Source of the DNA: Myxococcales bacterium
GTDB lineage: Bacteria; Lernaellota; Lernaellaia; Lernaellales; Lernaellaceae
Assembly: GCA_012517325.1 (NCBI GenBank)
Contig: JAAYVF010000073.1
Span: 1 to 64,000, forward strand
Length of the DNA: 64,000 nucleotides
Direction: 5' to 3'
Below are positions 9,126-17,386 of this stretch, in pieces. Under the pieces are notes generated by a model. That model saw only the letters and a program-made list of their open reading frames with translations. It made no database searches and was not told the DNA's origin. Made by a program: the position numbers and the translations under genes. The first letter of the stretch is position 1. Each line of letters opens with the position of its first letter.

Positions 9126-10097
9126 ATGACCTCCGCCGGCGATGTGTCGGAAATCATCGGCCGTAGCAAACCGATGCAGGATATCCTGCGGTTGGTCGAG
9201 CGCGTGGCGCCCTTCAAATCCACGGTATTGATCGGCGGCGAAAGCGGCACCGGCAAGGAAATCATCGCCCGGGCGATTCACGACAAGAGTCCGCGCCGAA
9301 GCGAACCTTTCGTCGCGGTGAACTGCGGCGCCATTCCCGAGAACCTGATCGAGGCCGAGCTTTTCGGTCACGTCAAAGGCGCCTACACCGGGGCGGTCGC
9401 CACCCGCGAGGGTTTTTTTGAAAAAGCGCAGAAGGGCACGCTGTTTCTCGACGAAATCGGCGACCTGCCGTTGTCGCTGCAGGTGAAAATCCTGCGCGCC
9501 CTGCAGGAAGAGGAGATCGTGCGCGTCGGCGACCGGCGGCCGATCAAGCTCGACATCCGGTTCATCGCGGCGACCAACCGCAACCTGGACCAGGACGTCC
9601 ACGAGGGCCGGTTCCGGGCCGACCTGTTTTACCGGCTGAACGTGGTGAGTATTCAGGTGCCGCCGTTGCGCGAACGGCTCGATGATCTGCCGCTGTTCGT
9701 GCACCACTTCGTGCAGTCGATCTGCCGGCGCCTGGGCAAGCGCCTCGAGGGCGTCAGCCGCGAAGCGATCGGCATGATGCGCAACTACGAATGGCCCGGC
9801 AACATCCGCGAACTGGAAAACGTGCTCGAACAGACCATTTTGATGATGGATGACGACCAGCTCCTTGAACCGCGGCATCTGCCGTTGTTCATGGAGCGCC
9901 GCGGGGCCGAACGCCGCCGCCGCATGTGGGAAGAGGCGCTGGATCGCAAGTTGTCGCTCGACGAATACGCCCGCGAATTCGTCGTCCGTTTTCAGGAACA
10001 GCACACGGAAAAGGAATTGGCGAACTTTCTCGGCATTACCCCCAAAACGCTGTGGGAAAAGCGAAAAAAATGGGGCCTGCCGCGGACGCGCCACTAA
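9126..10097 (+). CDS. Stand-alone sigma-54 enhancer-binding activator
   Basis: An AAA+ bacterial enhancer-binding protein of 323 residues that would remodel sigma-54 RNA polymerase using ATP. Walker A is GESGTGKE (38-45), the sigma-54 contact loop is GAYTGA (85-90, Tyr instead of the usual Phe), Walker B is GTLFLDEIGD (105-114), arginine-finger region FRADLFYRLN, and sensor II NYEWPGNIRELEN. A Fis-like helix-turn-helix closes the protein (TEKELANFLGITPKTLWEKR). There is no N-terminal receiver, GAF or PAS domain, as in PspF-like activators, so control must come from a partner or from expression level. It begins a same-strand series of glycan genes, 6 bp before the fusion gene. I found no clear -24/-12 site in its own upstream region. 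Confidence 0.9.
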   Translation: MTSAGDVSEIIGRSKPMQDILRLVERVAPFKSTVLIGGESGTGKEIIARAIHDKSPRRSEPFVAVNCGAIPENLIEAELFGHVKGAYTGAVATREGFFEKAQKGTLFLDEIGDLPLSLQVKILRALQEEEIVRVGDRRPIKLDIRFIAATNRNLDQDVHEGRFRADLFYRLNVVSIQVPPLRERLDDLPLFVHHFVQSICRRLGKRLEGVSREAIGMMRNYEWPGNIRELENVLEQTILMMDDDQLLEPRHLPLFMERRGAERRRRMWEEALDRKLSLDEYAREFVVRFQEQHTEKELANFLGITPKTLWEKRKKWGLPRTRH

Positions 10098-10103
10098 ACA
10101 ACG

Positions 10104-13100
10104 ATGAAACAGCAACGCGCCGTCGTCGTCACCTGCGCCGCCCAGAACGCGGCCCTCGCCGCCATTCGCAGCCTGCACGACGCGGGTTGGCGGGTGATCG
10201 CAGTCGATCACAACCCGCGGGCGAAGGGGTTCGTCAGCCGGGGATGCGACGAGCGCTGGTTGTCGCCGGTTTCGCCGGCCAGCAAACCGGCCGCCTATGC
10301 CGCCTGGTTGCTGGAGCAGTTGCGCGCCAAACCCGCCGAAGTGCTGGTGCCGGTCACCGACGCGGCGATTTTCGCCCTGTTGCCGCGTCGGGATGAATTG
10401 GAAGCCCTGACGGCCGTGCCGTGGCCGAGCACCGCGGCGCTGGAGGAAGCGGCCGATAAGAACCGCACCTTCGCCCTGGCGGCGGAACTGGGGCTGGCGA
10501 TACCGCCGCAGGTCGTCTGGCGACGCGAGGAACCGTTGCCGCCGGCGATGACGTATCCGACGGTGATCAAGCCCCTGCGCAGCATGATCGACGGCGGCAA
10601 GATCGCGGTCGCCTATGCCGCCGACGAGGCGGAACTGCGCGCGCGCACGGCCGATTGGCCCGCCGCGGCGTTTCCGGTGCTGTTGCAGGAACGCGTGGTG
10701 GGCGCGGGCGAGGGCTATTTCGGCGTCTGGCGGCACGGCGAACCGGTGGTCGAGTGCGCCCATCGCCGGCGGCGCGAAATGCCGCCGTCGGGCGGCGTCA
10801 GCACGCTGCGCGAGGCGATCCCCCTCACCGACGATCTGCGCGAACCCGCCCGCCGGTTGCTCGCGCATTGGCGCTGGCACGGCCCGGCGATGGTCGAATT
10901 CAAGCGCGGCCATGACGGCCGCCCCTACCTGATGGAAGTCAACGGCCGGCTCTGGGGCAGCCTGCAACTGGCGGTGGACGCGGGCATCGACATCCCGCTG
11001 GCCAGCGTGTTGGTGGCGGTCGGCGAATCGGTGCCGCCGATGACCTATCATCCCGGCGTGCGTACGCGCTGGGAATTGGGCGACCTCGACGCGCTGATCA
11101 CTCGGCTGTTCAAACGCGACCGCGACCTGAAACTGCCGCCGAACGCGCTGTCGCGCGGGCGCTGGATTTGGGATTTCGTCGCCGACTTTTTTCGGGCCGG
11201 CGTGCGAACGGAACTGTGGCGGCGCAACGACACCCATCCGTTCTGGCGCGACCTGCGCAACTGGATGGTCAACAAGCGCTGGATGGTCGCCAAACGGGTG
11301 AAAACGCCCGCCGCCACACGGGCGGTGTCGCACCTTCATTCGACGATCAGCTACGACGGCGAGATGTCGGTCGCCGCGATCGCGACCTTGCTGCACCTGC
11401 GCGGCGTCCACGTCGGTTTGATCGCCGAGCACGTCAACAACCTGACCCAGGCCGACGTCGACCGGCTGGCCGCCGAATGCCGGCGGTACAGCGAGGCCGA
11501 CCTCTTGCTCGTGCCCGGCCTGGAATTCGCGACGGCCGAGGGCTGCCACGTGCTCGGCCTGGGTTGCGCGAAGCTGATTGAGGAAACCGACCCGGCCCGG
11601 CTGACCGCAGCGATTCGCGCCGCCGGCGGGCTGGCGGTGCTGGCGCATCCGCATTCGGAATGCCTGACCGCCGATTCGCCTCTGGTGCGCTCGCTGGACG
11701 GCGTGGAAATCTGGAACACGATGCACGACGGCGCTTACGTGCCCAATCCGCAAAGCGTCGACCGCTGGCTGGAACTCGGGCGCCGCGGGATCGACCTGGC
11801 GCCGCTGCACGGCAACGATTTTCATTGCCGCGATCATTTCAAACGCCCGCGGCTGGAATTTCCGGACCTGAAGGAACGGCCGCTCGATTGGCCGACGGTG
11901 CGCGAGGCGATTCGCGCCCGCCGTTACCGGCTGTCCAACGACTGGCTGCAAGTGCCGGCCGACCGGCGGCTGGCCTGGTGGAATCCGCTTTTCCACTTGC
12001 TCAAGGCGGCGCAGCGGACGGTTTCGAAACTGAAGCAGCGCTTGACCGCGGGCCGGGTGACGCCGTGCTGGGAATACCTCGGGTGTGAAGCGGACGCCTG
12101 CTGCGTGGCGCGCGAACAAGGATCGTCGGGCCTGCAGTGCTGGCGGATCGTCGGCACGTTCGCCGGCCAGGACCGCCGCGGGCCCTGCTGCCGCCACCTC
12201 CCCGATTGCCGCGAGTGCGAGTATTACCGGTTCCGCAACGCGCCCGGCGACGCCGGTCGGCCGCGCCGGATTCTGCATCTGATCGAGACGGTCAATCCGG
12301 GCGGCGCCGAGTTGATGATGCTCAACCTGATCGGCGCGCTGGACCGGCGGCGGTACACCAGCCACGTCGTGCTGATCAAGCACGGATGGTTGGAAACGCG
12401 GTTGCGCGAAATGGGAGTGCCGGTCACGGTGCTGCCGCTGCAACGGAAGCTGGATTGGCGATTCGCCCGGGCGGTGGCGCGCCTGGCCCGCCGCCGGCAT
12501 TTCGATCTGCTGCACAGCCACGAATTCACCATGAACGGCTATGCCTTTTTCGCCGGCCGGCTGGCGCGCAAGGCGACGGTCGCCACGGTGCACGGCAATC
12601 TGGAGTACCTCGCCCAGAAGCGCCGCCGGCAATGGTTCTATTGGTGGATCGCCGGCCGCTCCGGCCCGATGGTGACGGTCAGCGAGGAACTCAAGCGGCG
12701 GTTGTCGGCGGACTTCAAGCTGTCGGCCGAGCGGTTGACGGTGATTCACAACGGCGTGGCGCTTCCCGCCGCGGAGCCCGACGCGGCCCGGCGGCGCGAG
12801 CTGCGCGGCGAACTGGGCCTGCCCGCGGACGCGACGCTCCTGGGGGTGATCGGGCGGTTGCATCCGGTCAAAGGGCAGGACGTCCTGCTGGCCGCGCTGC
12901 CGGAACTGCGCGCCCGTTTTCCGCGCGTCCACCTGGGCATTGTCGGGCAGGGCCTGCAACAGCCGTTTCTGGCCGAACGGGTTCGCGAACTGGGCCTGAC
13001 CGACGCCGTGACCTTCGCCGGTTACCGCGAAAATATCCGCGAATACCTCGGCGCTTTCGATTTGATCGTCGTGCCCAGCCGGTACGAGGGCTTGTCGCTG

Positions 13101-13376
13101 TTGCTGATCGAAGCGATGGCGGCCGGGCGGCCGATCGTGGCGACGCGGGTCGGCGGCAATCCCGAAGCGATCGCCGACGGTGTTTCCGGGCTGCTGGTGC
13201 CGCCGGACGATCCTGCCGCGCTGGCGGCGGCCGCCGGGCGGATTCTCGGCGATCCGGAACTGGCCGCGGGTCTGGGCCGCGCCGCCCGGGCCCGGGCGGA
13301 AGAGAGTTTCAGCATCGCCGCCATGCTGGCGGCTTACGACGAATTGTATCGACGCAAAATGGAGCAGCGTTCATGA
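10104..13376 (+). CDS. ATP-grasp / PHP / Cys-rich / GT4 glycosyltransferase fusion
   Basis: One continuous 1090-residue frame with four parts. Residues 1-400 are an ATP-grasp ligase: an N-terminal Rossmann-like VVVTCAAQNAALAAIRSLHD, the core YPTVIKPLRS and the metal site YLMEVNGRLWGS. Residues about 410-620 are a PHP domain with HLHSTISYDG, IAEHVN, VLAHPHSE and HGNDFHCRDHF, metal ligands of phosphoesterases of this fold. Residues about 655-712 hold a Cys-rich segment starting CWEYLGCEADACC with a second CW and a CRHLPDCRECEYY end, resembling two-CW metal-binding motifs. Residues 721-1090 are a GT4 (GT-B fold) transferase with NPGGAELMMLNL and the EX7E motif EGLSLLLIE. It might ligate, trim and glycosylate one acceptor, which is inference. 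Its stop overlaps the next ATG (ATGA). Confidence 0.85.
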   Translation: MKQQRAVVVTCAAQNAALAAIRSLHDAGWRVIAVDHNPRAKGFVSRGCDERWLSPVSPASKPAAYAAWLLEQLRAKPAEVLVPVTDAAIFALLPRRDELEALTAVPWPSTAALEEAADKNRTFALAAELGLAIPPQVVWRREEPLPPAMTYPTVIKPLRSMIDGGKIAVAYAADEAELRARTADWPAAAFPVLLQERVVGAGEGYFGVWRHGEPVVECAHRRRREMPPSGGVSTLREAIPLTDDLREPARRLLAHWRWHGPAMVEFKRGHDGRPYLMEVNGRLWGSLQLAVDAGIDIPLASVLVAVGESVPPMTYHPGVRTRWELGDLDALITRLFKRDRDLKLPPNALSRGRWIWDFVADFFRAGVRTELWRRNDTHPFWRDLRNWMVNKRWMVAKRVKTPAATRAVSHLHSTISYDGEMSVAAIATLLHLRGVHVGLIAEHVNNLTQADVDRLAAECRRYSEADLLLVPGLEFATAEGCHVLGLGCAKLIEETDPARLTAAIRAAGGLAVLAHPHSECLTADSPLVRSLDGVEIWNTMHDGAYVPNPQSVDRWLELGRRGIDLAPLHGNDFHCRDHFKRPRLEFPDLKERPLDWPTVREAIRARRYRLSNDWLQVPADRRLAWWNPLFHLLKAAQRTVSKLKQRLTAGRVTPCWEYLGCEADACCVAREQGSSGLQCWRIVGTFAGQDRRGPCCRHLPDCRECEYYRFRNAPGDAGRPRRILHLIETVNPGGAELMMLNLIGALDRRRYTSHVVLIKHGWLETRLREMGVPVTVLPLQRKLDWRFARAVARLARRRHFDLLHSHEFTMNGYAFFAGRLARKATVATVHGNLEYLAQKRRRQWFYWWIAGRSGPMVTVSEELKRRLSADFKLSAERLTVIHNGVALPAAEPDAARRRELRGELGLPADATLLGVIGRLHPVKGQDVLLAALPELRARFPRVHLGIVGQGLQQPFLAERVRELGLTDAVTFAGYRENIREYLGAFDLIVVPSRYEGLSLLLIEAMAAGRPIVATRVGGNPEAIADGVSGLLVPPDDPAALAAAAGRILGDPELAAGLGRAARARAEESFSIAAMLAAYDELYRRKMEQRS

Positions 13377-14524
13377 TCTGGCCCTGGCTGGCGATGTGGC
13401 TCATCGGGCTGGCGGCGTTCGCCTTCCCGTACGCGATTTATCCGTGGTTGCTCGGCCGGCGCGGTGCCCGTTACGCGGTCGGGCAGACCGTCACCCCGGA
13501 AAAGTGGCCCGCCGTTTCGGTGATTCTGGCCGCCTTCAACGCCGAGGACCGAATCGAGGCGAAAATCGCTGAACTGCTGAAACTGGAATACCCCGGCCAA
13601 GTGGAAATCGTCGTGGTGGACGACGGCAGCACCGACCGCACGGCGATCCGCGCCAAGGCGGCCGGAGCGCACCAGGTGCTGCGGCTGCCGGAACGCAGCG
13701 GCAAGAGCGAGGCGCAGAACGCCGGCGTCCAGAGCGCGCGGGGCGAGGTGCTGGTGTTCACCGATGTTTCGGTGGTCGTCCGCGAAAACGCGTTGCGGCA
13801 ATTGATTCCGGCGCTGCTGGTCGAAGGCGTGGGCTGCGTGACGGGCGTGGACGTGTCGGTGGCGGGCGCGGCGGGCGATCCGGCGCAGGAGGCCGGATTT
13901 TATACCCGGTTCGAGATCGCGCTCCGACGCCGGGAGGCCGAGGCGGGGACGCTGTTCGGGGTCAACGGCTGTCTGTTCGCGATCCGCAAAGCGCATCGGG
14001 CCCCCGTGCCGCGTGACTGCGTCGACGACCTGTACGTGCCCCTGGCCGTGCAGGACCGCGGCCTGCGCGTCGCGCTGCAACCCAAGGCCGAGGCCGTGGT
14101 CTTTCGCCCGCAAAGCCTGGCCGAGGAATACCGGCGCAAGGTGCGGACCTTCACCGGCGGTCTGTTCACCCTGCGGCGCGCGATGGACGATCTGCCGCGG
14201 GCCTACCGCCGTTTGCGTTGGCGGCTGATCGGCCACAAATGGCTGCGCTGGCTGGGGCCGTTCTTTCTGCTCCTGGCCTTCTACGGCAGCATCGGGCTGG
14301 TCCGGCGTTCGGCGCTGGGCTGGCCGATCGTCATTCTCGAGGCGCTGTGGCTGGCGCTCGCGCTGCTGGGCACGATCCGGACCGGCGCGGGGCGGCCGAC
14401 CTCGCGGGTGGTGCGATTGGCGGCCTTCATCCTGTGGGTCCAGGCGGCGCTGCTTCATGCCTGGTGGCGGTTGGCGACCGATCGCCCCTTCGTCGTTTGG
14501 CGGCCGACGCGGCGAGGTCTGTGA
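13373..14524 (+). CDS. GT2 family membrane glycosyltransferase
   Basis: A processive-type GT2 enzyme of 383 residues. There is one N-terminal membrane segment (residues 3-22), a cytoplasmic GT-A domain with SVILAAFNAEDRI, VVVDDGSTDRT and VFTDVSV, the acid motif CVDDLYVPLA, a KVRTFTGGLF segment in the acceptor region, and three C-terminal hydrophobic segments. It would use a nucleotide sugar at the inner membrane face. Product sugar is unknown. The ATG at 13373 overlaps the preceding stop by 4 bp and it abuts the next gene directly, so translation is likely coupled. Confidence 0.85.
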   Translation: MIWPWLAMWLIGLAAFAFPYAIYPWLLGRRGARYAVGQTVTPEKWPAVSVILAAFNAEDRIEAKIAELLKLEYPGQVEIVVVDDGSTDRTAIRAKAAGAHQVLRLPERSGKSEAQNAGVQSARGEVLVFTDVSVVVRENALRQLIPALLVEGVGCVTGVDVSVAGAAGDPAQEAGFYTRFEIALRRREAEAGTLFGVNGCLFAIRKAHRAPVPRDCVDDLYVPLAVQDRGLRVALQPKAEAVVFRPQSLAEEYRRKVRTFTGGLFTLRRAMDDLPRAYRRLRWRLIGHKWLRWLGPFFLLLAFYGSIGLVRRSALGWPIVILEALWLALALLGTIRTGAGRPTSRVVRLAAFILWVQAALLHAWWRLATDRPFVVWRPTRRGL

Positions 14525-15646
14525 ATGATCCGCTTGCTGCTCATCGCCGAAGGCGCCCGCTTCGCCGGCATCGAAGGCCATCTGGTGACCCTGCTGCGCG
14601 CGCTGCCCGCCGACGAGGTCGCGCCGCAATTGGCGGTATTCAATCGCGGCCCCCTGGCCGAACGCGTCGCGGCGCTCGGCGTGCCGGTGCATTTCATCGA
14701 ACGCCAGACCAAGTATGATCCCGGCGCGATCCGCCGCGTGGCGCGACTGGTCGCGGAGACCGGCACCGGGATCGTCCATACGCACGGCTACCTGGCCAAC
14801 GTGATCGCCGCCCGGGCGCTGGCCGACGGCCGCGTGCCGCTGGTCACGACGGTGCACGGCGCGCCCGAACCGTTCGGCGGCTGGGCCGGTTTGAAGATGA
14901 AAATCAACCTGGCGCTCGATCGCCGGGCGATGAAACGGGTTTGCCGGCGGGTCATCGTGGTGGCGACCCATCTGGCGGAGGCGTTGGCGCAACAGGGCGT
15001 GCCGGCCGAAAAGATCAAGGTCATTTACAACGGGTTGCCGCCGTGGAGCGCCGAATCCGCGCAACGTTACCAAAGCCGCGGCCGGTTGGACCTGGCGCCC
15101 GACGCCCTGGCTGTCGCGTTCGTCGGCCGGCTCGAGCCGGTGAAGGATCCGCTGGCGTTCGTCGAATTCGCCCACCTGGTGCACGATTACCATCCGAACA
15201 CCACGTTTTTAGTCGCGGGCCACGGGCCGCTGCAGGAAGCCATGTGCCGGCGGGTCCAGGAACTCGGTTTGTTGCCGCACGTGCGGTTCCTCGGTTTCGT
15301 GGACGACATGGATTCGCTGCTGGCGGCCGCCGACCTACTGGTGCTGACCAGCCGTCACGAGGGCATTCCGTTCGCGGCGCTGGAAGCCATGCGAGCGGGG
15401 GTGCCGGTCGTCGCGCCGGCCGTGGGCGGTTTGCCGGAACTGCTGGGCGGTTTGGACGGTTTGCTGTCGCCGGCGCACGATGTACGGCAACTGGCGGCGC
15501 TGGCCGTTCGCCTGCTCGGCGACCGGCCGCGCTTGGCCCAGGCCGGCGCGGAAGTCACGGCTCGTTTCGACGAGCGGTTCACGGCCGCCGGAATGGTGGA
15601 AAAACTGCTCGGCGTTTACCGGGAAATCCTCGCGGAGGTCGCGTGA
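14525..15646 (+). CDS. GT4 family glycosyltransferase
   Basis: A 373-residue GT-B fold retaining glycosyltransferase. The N-terminal acceptor half has GARFAGIEGHLVTLLRAL and VHTHGYLANVIAARAL; the donor half has VAFVGRLEPVKDP, VAGHGPLQEAM and the EX7E motif in SRHEGIPFAALEAMRAG. These enzymes use nucleotide sugars to extend lipid-linked glycans. It is cytoplasmic with no membrane segment. The ATG follows the previous stop without a spacer, and the next gene starts at a GTG overlapping its TGA. Donor sugar cannot be told. Confidence 0.88.
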   Translation: MIRLLLIAEGARFAGIEGHLVTLLRALPADEVAPQLAVFNRGPLAERVAALGVPVHFIERQTKYDPGAIRRVARLVAETGTGIVHTHGYLANVIAARALADGRVPLVTTVHGAPEPFGGWAGLKMKINLALDRRAMKRVCRRVIVVATHLAEALAQQGVPAEKIKVIYNGLPPWSAESAQRYQSRGRLDLAPDALAVAFVGRLEPVKDPLAFVEFAHLVHDYHPNTTFLVAGHGPLQEAMCRRVQELGLLPHVRFLGFVDDMDSLLAAADLLVLTSRHEGIPFAALEAMRAGVPVVAPAVGGLPELLGGLDGLLSPAHDVRQLAALAVRLLGDRPRLAQAGAEVTARFDERFTAAGMVEKLLGVYREILAEVA

Positions 15647-16824
15647 TTCTCTGGCATGTTGGGTTGACGTTGTTTTCGCTGCTGCTGTTGCTGGCGGCCA
15701 TCCGCTACGCGTTTTTCGCGATCTTGTCGCGCGTGCAGCCGCCGCCCGTCTTACCGCCGCGGGCTGCCGCGACCCGCTTCTGCGTGCTCGTCCCGGCGCA
15801 CAACGAAGGCGCGAACGTCCGGGCCACCGTCGAGGCGGCGCGCCGCTTCACCTATCCGGCCGACCGGTTTCGCGTCGTCGTGCTGGTGGACAACTGCGAC
15901 GACGACACCGCCGCCCAGGCGCGGGACGCGGGCGCCGAGACGATCGAGCGGCGGCAGCCGGAAGCGCCGGGCAAGGGGCAGGCGGTCGCGTGGGCGATCG
16001 CCAACCATCTGCGGCCAGACGAGGCGCTGGTCATCTGCGACGCCGACAGCCGGCCCGCTCCCGATTACCTGGATTGGATGAACCGGGCGCTGGCCTCCGG
16101 TTACGGGGCGGCGCAGGGTTTCAACGGCTCGGCCAACCCCGAGGAAAGCGGGCTGGCCGCGCTGGCCGCGGTGACCAGCGGCATGAAAAACGCCTTCCAT
16201 TACACCGGCAAGACGGCCGCCGGACTGCCCGCGCCGTTAATGAACGGCCTGACCCTCGCCGCCGCGACGTGGCATGCCCATCCGTGGCGGGCGTTTTCGA
16301 TCGTCGAGGATTTCGAAACCTACCTGAATCTGGTCGCCGCGGGAGTGCCGATCCGCTTCGTGCCCGAGGCGAAAATCCTCAGCCCCCGGGCGAGCGGTTT
16401 CCGGGCGGCTTCCTCGCAGAAGCAACGCTGGAGCGGCGGCCAAAGCAAACTGGCGCGCGAAGTCGCCTGGCCGCTGGCCCGGCGGGGGCTGCGCGAGTGG
16501 TCGTGGGCCAAGCTGAGCGCCGCGCTCGACTTGCTGGCGCCGGGCTACGCGCCGACCACGGCCTGGCTGCTAATCACGGCGATCGTCGGCCGATGGTCGT
16601 TCGGGCCCACGGCTCATCCGGCCGTCGGTCTGGCGCTGGCGGGATTGCTGTTGATGGGCGGGCAGTTCGTCGCCGGCCTGGCGCGCCTGCGCTGGACGCC
16701 GCGCCTGGCGCTGGCGGTCCTGCTGGCGCCGGTGTATCTGGTTTGGAAAATGGCGCTTTCGCTGCGGGCGTTCCGGCGCGCGCCCGACCGCTGGCAGCGG
16801 TCCGCGCGGCCCGGGGACGAATAG
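15643..16824 (+). CDS. GT2 family glycosyltransferase, IcaA/NodC-like layout
   Basis: A 393-residue membrane GT2. One N-terminal segment (residues 2-27), then the GT-A domain with CVLVPAHNEGANV, VVLVDNCDDDT, the DxD site ICDADS, the catalytic IVEDFETYL, and the QxxRW-like motif QKQRWSGGQ, which is typical of processive synthases. Three or four C-terminal hydrophobic segments follow. The start is a GTG at 15643 within GTGA, overlapping the previous stop, with GGAGG upstream. It is the last gene of the rightward glycan cluster and meets the SRPBCC gene tail to tail after 9 bp. The polymer is unknown. Confidence 0.86.
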   Translation: MILWHVGLTLFSLLLLLAAIRYAFFAILSRVQPPPVLPPRAAATRFCVLVPAHNEGANVRATVEAARRFTYPADRFRVVVLVDNCDDDTAAQARDAGAETIERRQPEAPGKGQAVAWAIANHLRPDEALVICDADSRPAPDYLDWMNRALASGYGAAQGFNGSANPEESGLAALAAVTSGMKNAFHYTGKTAAGLPAPLMNGLTLAAATWHAHPWRAFSIVEDFETYLNLVAAGVPIRFVPEAKILSPRASGFRAASSQKQRWSGGQSKLAREVAWPLARRGLREWSWAKLSAALDLLAPGYAPTTAWLLITAIVGRWSFGPTAHPAVGLALAGLLLMGGQFVAGLARLRWTPRLALAVLLAPVYLVWKMALSLRAFRRAPDRWQRSARPGDE

Positions 16825-16833
16825 CGAGGCGGT

Positions 16834-17358
16834 TCAGGCGCGGCCGGCCAGAAAGCGTTCCAACCCCCGATTGCCTTCCACCAGGTTTTTCTGCACCGAC
16901 GAAACCACGAATTTTTCGATGGTCGGCACGAACTGTTTCGCCAGGATAGTCGGGATGCCGGTCAGCTTTTTCGGGTCGATGACGATCCGGCCGTTGATCG
17001 TCATCCGGGTGTTCGCCCCGTCGGTGGCGAAGCGGTTCAGTCCGCTGACGGAAACCGCCTCGGTGAACACCGGCACGGTGATCCGCCATTCGACCGTGTG
17101 GGCGCCGGCGTCCCAGGTGGCGACGTCCTTCCAGCGGCGGCCGTTGAGCGGCACGAGCTTTTCGAGCGGGCCGGGCAGCTTGGCCTTGGCTTCCCACTGC
17201 GCGACCTGATGGACGATCGGGCCTTTTTCGTCGCGCGATTCCAGCGTGATGCGTTCGATGTTCGAGTAGAACGCGGCCAGTTCGGGCAGGTTGTCGCGCA
17301 TCGCGGCGTAAACCTTCTCCAGCGGGTAGCGGATCGTATCGGTTACGGTGAATTCCAT
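16834..17358 (-). CDS. SRPBCC / START-like protein
   Basis: A 174-residue single-domain protein with the helix-grip pattern of the SRPBCC superfamily (similar to DUF2505 or polyketide cyclase-like proteins). It opens with FTVTDTIRYPLEKVYAAMRD, followed by alternating beta strands, and ends in a long amphipathic helix (residues about 140-170). Such proteins bind small hydrophobic ligands; no catalytic residues can be named. It has no signal peptide, so it is cytoplasmic. It lies 28 bp behind the propeller lipoprotein gene and ends the leftward run that starts at pdxA. Confidence 0.65.
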   Translation of the reverse strand: MEFTVTDTIRYPLEKVYAAMRDNLPELAAFYSNIERITLESRDEKGPIVHQVAQWEAKAKLPGPLEKLVPLNGRRWKDVATWDAGAHTVEWRITVPVFTEAVSVSGLNRFATDGANTRMTINGRIVIDPKKLTGIPTILAKQFVPTIEKFVVSSVQKNLVEGNRGLERFLAGRA

Positions 17359-17386
17359 CGTCGCCTCCGTGTCCCGGCGCCGGGAG

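Noticed and set aside
8997-12959. A very long open frame of 1320 residues on the minus strand opposite the activator and fusion gene.
   Set aside because: It is the antisense of two clearly recognised genes, rich in Arg, Ala, Gln and Pro as expected from high third-position GC, with no family motif or ribosome site.
12137-14524. A long frame of 795 residues joining the end of the fusion gene to the GT2 gene.
   Set aside because: Only the part from ATG 13373 carries GT2 motifs; the upstream part is an out-of-frame shadow of the fusion gene.
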